Shown: in pieces, positions 27,001 through 33,700 of the stretch | Numbering within the stretch: the stretch's first letter is position 1 | Layout: every line of letters starts with the position of its first letter | Source of the DNA: a virus | Direction: 5' to 3' (one strand) | Length of the DNA: 51,857 bases | IMG/VR virus record: IMGVR_UViG_3300047557_001228 | Coordinates: 1-51,857 of that record | The notes under the pieces: model-generated | Told to the model about the DNA's origin: nothing | Database searches by the model: none | Seen by the model: the letters and a program-made list of their open reading frames with translations, nothing else | Translations under genes and position numbers: made by a program

Positions 27001-29095
27001 TGACACAGAGTTTTTTAACTGTTTCTGTTTTGGTAACGGAGCAGAAAGCTACAAGATTCGTGACTCTATTGTTGGTAAGACATTTAACTTGGGCAACAGG
27101 GTAACGTCTGTTTCTGCTCAAGACTATAAGCGTGCTCATAGATTTGCCGACATTACGTATAGTGGTGTATATAACTTTGAGTCTAACGTAAATAAATTAA
27201 ACGAATTTAATCTTGGCTTGCTTAACTATAAGTATTTGGAAGTTTCATTTGGCCCTATCTATAAAATGGATGGCCGTGAGACTGATGTGCTTGTACTCCA
27301 AGAAGATAAGATTTCCTATGTATTAGCCGGTAAAAACTTACTCTCAGACGCAGCAGCCGGAGGAGCCATCACTTCAGTTCCTGAAGTATTAGGTACGCAG
27401 ATTGCTCGTGTCGAGAAGTATGGTATCAGCTTTAACCCTGAGAGCTACGTACAATGGGGATACTTTAGATACTTTACTGATGTAAAACGTGGAGCTGTAT
27501 TACAATTAATAGGTAACTCGTATAGCTCTGATCAGCTTAAGGTTATTTCTGAAAGCGGAATGAGGACATGGTTTAGGGATGAGTTTATTCAAAATTTTGG
27601 GACTCAAAAGCTTGGAGGCTTTGATCCTTATATGAATGAATATGTTCTTAGTGTCAACAACGATGAGCTTCCTAAGCCGCAAACTTGTTTAGCATGCGGT
27701 GTTGGTCAAACATTTTCAATAGCAGCAGGTGATAGTATCAGCTACTGCGTAAACTATGGTAATGCAGTTGGTGAAAGTATTATTACATATTCTGTTGATG
27801 AATCATCTACAGCAGAGTTTGAAGTAGAAGCGACATATAATGGTGTTCCTGTAAGTACAGGTGTTGTTACCGAATCAGGTACCTTATCTGTAGACAAGAA
27901 CTCTAATTCAGAAAACCAAGTAGATATAGTTATTACTGCAACTGATAATGTTGTTATAAGTGTAAATGTAGGCTGTGCATCTGTTGAAGAAATTACCATT
28001 GTAGGTATTACATTATCAAGTAATCCTGATGCAGGTAAGTTTATTCATAATGAATATAGATACACTGATGGAGATTACATATCACCGCTTCAGTCTTCAT
28101 TAATTACGCTTGGAAGTTCTGCACAAAGTCCTGTTGTATCATCTTACACTCAAGTAACAGGTGCTGCAGGTACGGGAGGATTTCCACCTGCAGGAGCAAT
28201 AATGGAGTTAATATCCAACAAGTTTGGATTCGACAACTTTATATTTGATATTACTACTGATAAATTTAGATTTTTAAGATCTAATACTTTATACCCCAAT
28301 ACACAGCAAGGCATTGCTAATTTAATTGCAGCATCTACCATTGTTGCACCAACAGGATCAGGAGGTTATTACTCAGGGACATTTACTGTACCAAGTGTAG
28401 GTGAATACTTGTACTTGATATGGGATTATAGAAATTCCCTTCCTCTCGAGCTTTGTTATTCAGATATAGACTTACAAAACTCTTGTTGTGGGTGCGCTCC
28501 TCCTACTGCAGAGCTTTGTTTTGCAAGTACAAATGCCTCTGATTCATGCTGCGATTGTCCGGCAGAGGGAGTTTATTATTTGAACGGGCCAAGTTTTGCA
28601 TTAGCAACAGGACTATTTACTGACGAAGCATTGACTGTTCCTGCTGTTAATGGATATTATTCACAGAATGGACTTGTTCGTCAGCAGGTGTCAGGAGTAT
28701 TGCAGGCACAGCAGTCTTGTCCCGGGTGTGGATTTGAAGCAGTCTTATGTTATGATGTTGACACAGCTTATGAATCATGCTGCAATTGTAATGCACCTGT
28801 ACAACCATTATGCTATTCAAATGATAGCGCTTTAGGTGCTTGCTGCGAATGTGTGACTCCCGGAAATTTCTACTTGGATGGGCCTACTTTTTCTACCGCA
28901 ACAGCAGTTTACTCAAACTCAACATTGACTACTCTTGCTTCTGATGGATATTACGAAGATAATGGAACTGTGAGACAACAAGTATCAGGTGTTTTACAGG
29001 CACCATCTTCATGTCCGGGATGCGGAATTGAGGTATCTCTTTGTTATTCAAATACAACAGCATTTGATGCTTGTTGCGGATGCTTATTACTTTAA
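24089..29095 (+). CDS. Tail nozzle/muzzle-like protein with Cys-rich C-terminal modules, 1668 aa
   Basis: The opening ITRNFVAGRMNKVVDERLIP followed by NGEYIDALNIRMGS is typical of the large nozzle ('muzzle' or stabilisation) proteins of Bacteroidota podoviruses, comparable in role to T7 gp12 and P22 gp10. A long beta-propeller-like body follows. The last ~220 residues are different: five copies of L-C-(Y/F)-x8-C-C-x-C (about nt 28450, 28512, 28744, 28807, 29038) alternate with two ~55-aa modules (YLxGPxF...LT...GYY...VRQQVSGVLQA..SCPGCG). Those look like an add-on, with a third module copy starting the next gene. The Cys clusters could bind metal or form disulfides. Confidence 0.78.
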   Translation: MANITRNFVAGRMNKVVDERLIPNGEYIDALNIRMGSTEMSEIGVVENTKGNVRLTTLKYIDGTPLSSSAKCIGAIDDSANETVYWFVHDSNFPVGATGKLDMIVSFNVLTNILTYHLVSIDDVGGVNTTLNFNDQYLITGVDLIDNLIFFTDNLNPPRFFNVQKNYADPIANIDQFSAESILVIKKPPVASPGVQTITVGQQENFLQTRFICFAYRYRYEDGEYSATSQWSAPAFRPNPFEFSINSFLNEGMVNINNTAIVTYNTGGPLVVGIDLLFKEAQSNVIRVIEKLSKADLGLADNTDYTYTFNNSKIFTVLQPSELLRLYDNVPLIAQAQTIMGNRLMYGNYVEGYNMLDENGNPIKLEYTTQLVSELVDSTSIPDSTASGIYLFGGSQTIADSVLNIDLTGVDLVEGASITAEVRLNHAQFGGDTPPPTELSENINLTFSFVLPTNYASVYEMATSVSFQSVVGTVANIQTVANSCNGTTFTDQFNCALPNNLDALIKFQSGISAASQPVAIITSPASQSIGLQFPVMRYVNNTTTPTFNVYEYYEITFSEATYQKVDSPRSLHSNRGYEIGIVYMDDFGRSSTALVSPNNTVQVPCSASDTKNSIQVTIPATQKVPFWATRYKFVIKPDEENYETIYSSIFFNDPLSNNAYFLLEGENARKVEQGDRLIVKADTSGATNSCVYATVLEKESKQAGFIEIPSELDPSVNIPVPSGVYMKINPNSFAVVQDELAVIAPGTVQVDQDDAGEYPILNYQMNRFDTASNQWEDYSVPAGSRVKISLKFQRLGPGGGGGACERRIYTLEKTLVASANYDNMKEWWDGDNVEQILNDGTQEVSDNQCDIENEYIASLASGPNDISTNLCINYYRFYRYPTVSGDPNSNKLILIVSGTVRCSGVLSKEKRRSSITANIEVFRAETTLIFETEPSDALPDVFFENNLSLPIVNGYHTGNIQNQTASQPAIIDTEFFNCFCFGNGAESYKIRDSIVGKTFNLGNRVTSVSAQDYKRAHRFADITYSGVYNFESNVNKLNEFNLGLLNYKYLEVSFGPIYKMDGRETDVLVLQEDKISYVLAGKNLLSDAAAGGAITSVPEVLGTQIARVEKYGISFNPESYVQWGYFRYFTDVKRGAVLQLIGNSYSSDQLKVISESGMRTWFRDEFIQNFGTQKLGGFDPYMNEYVLSVNNDELPKPQTCLACGVGQTFSIAAGDSISYCVNYGNAVGESIITYSVDESSTAEFEVEATYNGVPVSTGVVTESGTLSVDKNSNSENQVDIVITATDNVVISVNVGCASVEEITIVGITLSSNPDAGKFIHNEYRYTDGDYISPLQSSLITLGSSAQSPVVSSYTQVTGAAGTGGFPPAGAIMELISNKFGFDNFIFDITTDKFRFLRSNTLYPNTQQGIANLIAASTIVAPTGSGGYYSGTFTVPSVGEYLYLIWDYRNSLPLELCYSDIDLQNSCCGCAPPTAELCFASTNASDSCCDCPAEGVYYLNGPSFALATGLFTDEALTVPAVNGYYSQNGLVRQQVSGVLQAQQSCPGCGFEAVLCYDVDTAYESCCNCNAPVQPLCYSNDSALGACCECVTPGNFYLDGPTFSTATAVYSNSTLTTLASDGYYEDNGTVRQQVSGVLQAPSSCPGCGIEVSLCYSNTTAFDACCGCLLL
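28450..29082 (+). repeat. Cys-cluster repeats and YY-LDGP...SCPGCG modules
   Basis: Five C-(Y/F)-x8-CC-x-C clusters with identical spacing, interleaved with two long modules at about 28569-28735 and 28860-29028. A further copy of the long module is at about 29116-29285 in the next gene. Read directly from the translation. Confidence 0.8.
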
Positions 29096-29106
29096 ACTAA
29101 AATAAA

Positions 29107-29763
29107 ATGGCAACACAAGGAACTTATTATTTAGATGCACCCTCGCTCAGCGCAGCCTCGGTGATATATGACGATGCCAACCTGACAACGGTTGCAGCAG
29201 ATGGATTCTATTCTGATGGAGTTATTTCCCGTGAACAATCTTCAGGGGCATTGCTTCCACAGGTATCTTGTCCATCGTGTAACAACGAGTTTTTGGTTGG
29301 ATTTGGAAACACTGCTGAAGACGCTTGTAACGATGCTTCTGTAGATACTGTAACAGGAGATGATCCTACTTTCTGTAATTGTACAACTTTTACAGGAGCT
29401 ATATTTTCATCTGCTATAACCGGAACAAGATATGTGGCATTCGGGGGGTATAGTCTTCAGGTAAGCGTTACAAATGGCAATCCTATAGCTACTGTTACAG
29501 GAATATGCGTAACTTGTACACCATCTTACTCATATATGGGTTGTGGTGTAAGTGATATTAACGAAGGTGCTGCTTGCGGTGATGCAACCTCTAATCCTAA
29601 AACACTTTATTCTGATTGTGACGTATTAACTACAGGGTGTTTAGTTTGTTGGGATGCAGCTCTTCAGTCTCCTGTACAGGAAATATATCTATTTGCTCCT
29701 TCTCAGAATTGGGATTTGGACGGAAATGGAGTAATAACAGGTACATCATCAATACAGTGTTAA
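29107..29763 (+). CDS. Cys-rich virion-associated satellite of the nozzle protein, 218 aa
   Basis: Two parts. Residues about 4-60 repeat the nozzle C-terminal module (GTYYLDAPSLSAAS...LTTVAADGFYSD...VSCPSC). Residues about 143-218 match the C-terminus of the 258-aa protein at 11683 (DATSNPKTLYSDCDVL, ending SSIQC). The middle holds FCNCTTF and GICVTCTPSYSYMGCG. With about 16 Cys it is one of the most Cys-rich proteins here. It sits 11 nt after the nozzle gene with a TAAAATAAAATGG leader. Probably a nozzle or fibre-attachment accessory; the function itself is not known. Confidence 0.65.
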   Translation: MATQGTYYLDAPSLSAASVIYDDANLTTVAADGFYSDGVISREQSSGALLPQVSCPSCNNEFLVGFGNTAEDACNDASVDTVTGDDPTFCNCTTFTGAIFSSAITGTRYVAFGGYSLQVSVTNGNPIATVTGICVTCTPSYSYMGCGVSDINEGAACGDATSNPKTLYSDCDVLTTGCLVCWDAALQSPVQEIYLFAPSQNWDLDGNGVITGTSSIQC

Positions 29764-29766
29764 AAC

Positions 29767-30573
29767 ATGGCAGCATATACGCTTACATATAGCCCGGCAG
29801 TAGAAGGATGGCCATCCTTCTACTCCTTTCTTCCTGATTGGATGATCGGGATGAACAACTATTTCTATACGTTTAAGGGTGGGAATATCTATCGTCACAA
29901 TGTAAACGAGACGAGAAATAATTTCTATGGAGTTCAGTATGAATCTATCTTGAAAAGTGTATTTAATGAAGCTCCACTTGAAAATAAGTTATTCAAGACT
30001 TTGAACTTAGAGGGTGATGATGCTTGGCGTGCAAACATGATTACTGATATTCAGGATAATGGGATTATTGAAAGGACTTGGTTTGAAAAGAAAGAGGCTT
30101 CATGGTATGCTTTCGTAAGGAACGCAGGTACAATACCTGCCCAACCCGGAGAGTATGCCTTAAGATCTGTAAATGGTATAGGTAGAAGTACAACTATTAC
30201 GGGAACAGGAGCTGCAGTACAAGTCAACTTTGCAATTGGTGCTAATCCGATAGCCATTGGTAGTATCATAAGCATAGGAGATATACTTTACTACAACCTG
30301 CCTCCTACTTTTGGGGCCCCAATTCTTTTTGGTAGGGTTACCAATATACAGGTTAACTACCCAACAGGATTAAACAGGATTACGGTTGATACCACAATAG
30401 CAGGGGCTACCATTCCGGCTATTCAGAACCCGTACATTATGTTCATTAAAAGCTCTGTGGCTGAATCTCATGGGGTACTTGGACACTACTGTGTGTTTAC
30501 TCTTGAGAATACTCAGACCGTTAAGGTTGAGCTATTTGCAGCAGAGTCAGAAGTAATGAAAAGTTATCCTTAA
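29767..30573 (+). CDS. Conserved virion structural protein, 268 aa
   Basis: GWPSFYSFLPDWMIGMNNYF followed by YTFKGGNIYRHNVNETRN is a strongly recurring signature of a structural gene downstream of the nozzle in Bacteroidota podoviruses. The C-terminal half has a beta-barrel-like TTITGTGAAVQVNFAIGANP segment. Aromatic-rich, no signal peptide, no catalytic motif. Position between nozzle and ejection proteins suggests a tail-tip or tail-internal component; the exact role is not established from sequence. Confidence 0.65.
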   Translation: MAAYTLTYSPAVEGWPSFYSFLPDWMIGMNNYFYTFKGGNIYRHNVNETRNNFYGVQYESILKSVFNEAPLENKLFKTLNLEGDDAWRANMITDIQDNGIIERTWFEKKEASWYAFVRNAGTIPAQPGEYALRSVNGIGRSTTITGTGAAVQVNFAIGANPIAIGSIISIGDILYYNLPPTFGAPILFGRVTNIQVNYPTGLNRITVDTTIAGATIPAIQNPYIMFIKSSVAESHGVLGHYCVFTLENTQTVKVELFAAESEVMKSYP

Positions 30574-30584
30574 ATTTGTACAAG

Positions 30585-30995
30585 ATGGCATTAATTGTAC
30601 GACCATTGAACGAAAATGATTATGATACCACACTTGTACAGTGGTGGCGTAATTGGGGATGGGAGCCTGTAGAAAGAGACTTCCTTCCGGATGATGGAAA
30701 AGGTGGTTTGATGGTACTTGATGGTGAAGAGCCTGTATGTGCAGGGTTTGTTTATACCACTAATTCAAAAGTGGCATGGGTAGATTGGATTGTTTCGAGC
30801 GACACATACAGAAAGAAGCCTGAAAGAAAAGATGCTATAAAGCTGTTAGTCGAAACTTTGACTAATATTTGTAGAAATACAGGGCATAAATATAGTTATG
30901 CTTTGATAAAGCACCCGGGACTTATTGAAACTTATGAAGAGTTGGGATATGTTAAGGGTGAAGGTTATATAGGTGAATTTATAAAAGGACTATAA
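30585..30995 (+). CDS. GNAT-like acetyltransferase-fold protein, 136 aa
   Basis: MALIVRPLNENDYDTTLVQW is the typical beta1/alpha1 start of a GNAT protein. It continues with GLMVLDGEEPVCAGFVY (beta strands), VDWIVSSDTYRKKPERKDAI (acetyl-CoA pyrophosphate loop position) and a C-terminal GLIETYEELGYVKGEG. The canonical R/Q-x-x-G-x-G/A loop is degenerate (YRKKPERKDA), so activity is uncertain. T7 also has a GNAT-related protein (gp13) among its internal virion genes, so a structural or assembly role is possible. An in-frame TTG at 30576 would add 3 residues; the ATG at 30585 is preferred. Confidence 0.65.
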   Translation: MALIVRPLNENDYDTTLVQWWRNWGWEPVERDFLPDDGKGGLMVLDGEEPVCAGFVYTTNSKVAWVDWIVSSDTYRKKPERKDAIKLLVETLTNICRNTGHKYSYALIKHPGLIETYEELGYVKGEGYIGEFIKGL

Positions 30996-30996
30996 T

Positions 30997-31860
30997 ATGG
31001 CAGTAACAACAGCAGCAGTAGTAGGGATAGCAGCCACCGTAGGTACTACGGCTGCTTCTTTTGCTCAAGCAGGCAAACAACGTAGACTTCAAAGAGAAGC
31101 AAAGTCAGAAGCGGAAAAAGCTATGGCTGAGGCCCGTAAGAAACTTGACGTAAACTTTTACGAGCAACTTGGTATCCAAAAGGAACCATACGAGCTTGAG
31201 CGTGAAGCATTGCTATCGGCAGGTGCGCAGGCTATTGAGGCCGGTCAGGAAAGCGAGCGTGGTGCTGCAGCTACAGCAGGTCGTGTTCAGTTGGCACAGC
31301 AACAAGGTCAGCGTCAAATTGCTGCAGCAATGGGGCAAGAGATGCTTGGTCTTGAAAAGTTATCTGCACAAGAAGAAAGTAGATTACGTGATGTTGGTAT
31401 GGGACTTGATCTTGGTGAAGTTCAAGGCGCTCAGCTTGCTCAGCGTGACGCACAACAAGCTGCTGCTGCAGCTACTACTCAAGCCATGCAGGGTATACAA
31501 AGCTTTGGGCAACAAGTTATGCAAGCTGCTCCTTTATTTGGAAAGACTGCAAGTTCAAGAATGGCTGCTCAGATTGATGCAACGGCAATGGGCAACAAGT
31601 ATAATTTGAATCAAGCCGATTTGCAAAAAAGTATTGCAGGAATGGGTACGGTTAACAATGTAGATCTTAGTAGGGTTTCATCAATGAGCCCAATGCAATA
31701 CCAAGATTTTATGGGGAAGCTTGATGTAAATACACTTAAAGCTATTCAGCAACAATTGCCTACGAGTCTACAGTCTTTTAGACCTGCGGAATACGCTTTA
31801 CCTACACAAAGTTTTACATCTCCATATAACTTTAATATTCCGAGTCTTGGAGGACAATAA
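30997..31860 (+). CDS. Ejection/internal virion protein, 287 aa
   Basis: A short hydrophobic N-terminus (AAVVGIAATVGTTAASFA) is followed by a long Ala/Gln/Glu coiled region (RRLQREAKSEAEKAMAEARK; RVQLAQQQGQRQIAAAMGQE), then a Ser/Pro-rich tail ending PYNFNIPSLGGQ. This matches small internal proteins of the T7 gp14/P22 gp7 type that leave the head first and line the envelope channel. It is packed 1 nt after the GNAT-like gene and 13 nt before the next ejection-type gene. Confidence 0.7.
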   Translation: MAVTTAAVVGIAATVGTTAASFAQAGKQRRLQREAKSEAEKAMAEARKKLDVNFYEQLGIQKEPYELEREALLSAGAQAIEAGQESERGAAATAGRVQLAQQQGQRQIAAAMGQEMLGLEKLSAQEESRLRDVGMGLDLGEVQGAQLAQRDAQQAAAAATTQAMQGIQSFGQQVMQAAPLFGKTASSRMAAQIDATAMGNKYNLNQADLQKSIAGMGTVNNVDLSRVSSMSPMQYQDFMGKLDVNTLKAIQQQLPTSLQSFRPAEYALPTQSFTSPYNFNIPSLGGQ

Positions 31861-31873
31861 AATAAATTAAGAA

Positions 31874-33688
31874 ATGGCCACATATTATAAATACGCTGAA
31901 CGGGAAGCTGACAGTTTTGTCAATTGGGGCGAGATAGGCAAGAACCTATCCGACATGTTAGCTGAGCAGCAGAAGATTCGTGAACAAAAAAGAGATGCCA
32001 TTGATAAAGCTTCTCGTGAATTTGGCGAAACTCTTTCCAATGCTCCTCAAGGTGAACAGAAACAACTCAATCAGTGGGCTTTAGAATATGCGTCCGATGC
32101 ACAAGAGGCAAGACTTCTTCAAGATAGACTTTTAAAATCAGGTAGATTAAGTGTTAAGGATTATACTGTAATGCGTCAGAATATTAATGACGGTACAAAG
32201 CAGGCTTTCAACCTTGTTAAAGAGTATCAAGAAGAATACAAGGTAAAGATGGAGCGAATCAAGCAGGACAAGTCTCAGGACTTAGAGGGATGGCTTATGG
32301 AGCAAGCTGAAGGATTTGGCAATTTTACTAAGAGTAAACTGTATATAAATCCAACAAACTTCCAAGTAAGTGTTGCAGGAACAAAGAAGCAGGTAGTCGA
32401 TGGTAAAGAAGTTTATGTGATGGAGACCGATCCAAATAAATTTACTACTGTCAATGCGCTTAGAAACAGGATGAAGGGAACATACGACAAGTATGATCTG
32501 CCTAATAACGTAAAGGCAATGGTTGACAATCTTGGTATAGAGATTAACTCTGTAGAAAGATTAGGAACTCTTTATCAAACGGGTAGTATTAGTGAAACTC
32601 TTGATATAACCAAGAGAAAGAATTTGCCGGCAGATGCACAAGGAGTTATTATGAAGTTTGAGGAAGCTGAGACAAAGATGCTTCAGGCTCAACTTCAGAA
32701 CCCATATAATACTTCTTCTATCCTTACCAATACTATTGGTATGGCTCCTAATGGTAAGCAATATACGTTTACATTCAGCGAGGAAGAGCGTAACAAGAAT
32801 CCAAATTTAATTCTTCTGAAGGATTCAGAGACAGGTAATCCTGTTCCTGAGTTTACTCCTGAGCAAGAGAAGGCTGCACTTGATCGCCTTCGTCTTGAAG
32901 CTCGTATGCAATACGATAAGAAGGCAGAGATTAAAGCTACACCTCAAGCACAACTACAGGAAAGTAGACCAAAGACCCCGGGAGAAATGACTCGTGATGA
33001 TCTTGTTGCAGAAGCAGAAAACTTTGGTAGGAACCTTGCCAATTTGATAACAGGTGATGGAGGTCAAAAAGATAGTTCATCAAGATACTTCTTTGGGCAG
33101 CAGGGTATTACTGCAATACAGCCAATGAAAAATGCTCTTAGGGTATTTGAGGGAACTAAGTATACAGACTATCCTTTAACTGCAGCAGGCAAGCTTAAAA
33201 ATCCTGAAGATTTAGGAAGAGCAATGGTGGGCCTACTTAATAAGTCTAAGTTGCCCGAAGATGTTATCATCCGTGCAATGAAAAAGAACCTTGGTGGTAG
33301 AGGCATCAGTGCAATTGAACTTGCTAAGATAAGTAAGGGAGCTGTGGACTTCTCTGCAGAATTTGGAGAGTATGCGAATACCAATGTTCCCAAACTTGTA
33401 ACTGAAGACAAGCCGACTACAACAGCAAAGAGTCTTACTAATACATTTGGCAAATTAGGGTTTGTATTTACTCCAATAGAAGGTACTATTGGTAATGGGT
33501 ATACTGATAAGATTAAGATTAAAGCCCCTAATGGTAAACTTCAGGAGTTTGTTATTGATAATAAAGATAATGATATAAATATAGCTAACTTTATATCAGA
33601 GAATAGGGATGATGCAAAGATTGAGGCAGCCGGATTATTCACACCACCACCCCCTCCTTCTGATGCCGGAGGCGGTGCGCCAAGATAA
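31874..33688 (+). CDS. Ejection/internal virion protein, 604 aa
   Basis: Opens with EREADSFVNWGEIGKNLSDM then a coiled segment (QQKIREQKRDAIDKASREF), a recurring N-terminus of the middle-sized cargo proteins in Bacteroidota podoviruses. The rest is mostly helical and charged. It ends in a Pro/Gly-rich tail (TPPPPPSDAGGGAP) that looks like a flexible terminus. No enzyme motif is visible. Gene order (287 aa, 604 aa, 2544 aa) parallels T7 gp14-gp15-gp16 and P22 gp7-gp20-gp16. Confidence 0.7.
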   Translation: MATYYKYAEREADSFVNWGEIGKNLSDMLAEQQKIREQKRDAIDKASREFGETLSNAPQGEQKQLNQWALEYASDAQEARLLQDRLLKSGRLSVKDYTVMRQNINDGTKQAFNLVKEYQEEYKVKMERIKQDKSQDLEGWLMEQAEGFGNFTKSKLYINPTNFQVSVAGTKKQVVDGKEVYVMETDPNKFTTVNALRNRMKGTYDKYDLPNNVKAMVDNLGIEINSVERLGTLYQTGSISETLDITKRKNLPADAQGVIMKFEEAETKMLQAQLQNPYNTSSILTNTIGMAPNGKQYTFTFSEEERNKNPNLILLKDSETGNPVPEFTPEQEKAALDRLRLEARMQYDKKAEIKATPQAQLQESRPKTPGEMTRDDLVAEAENFGRNLANLITGDGGQKDSSSRYFFGQQGITAIQPMKNALRVFEGTKYTDYPLTAAGKLKNPEDLGRAMVGLLNKSKLPEDVIIRAMKKNLGGRGISAIELAKISKGAVDFSAEFGEYANTNVPKLVTEDKPTTTAKSLTNTFGKLGFVFTPIEGTIGNGYTDKIKIKAPNGKLQEFVIDNKDNDINIANFISENRDDAKIEAAGLFTPPPPPSDAGGGAPR

Positions 33689-33700
33689 ACTAAGTAGACA

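Noticed and set aside
31169-31609. 146-aa Leu/Lys-rich frame within the 287-aa ejection protein gene
   Set aside because: It is a shadow caused by Ala/Gln-rich codons of the real frame; it has no leader and implausible composition.
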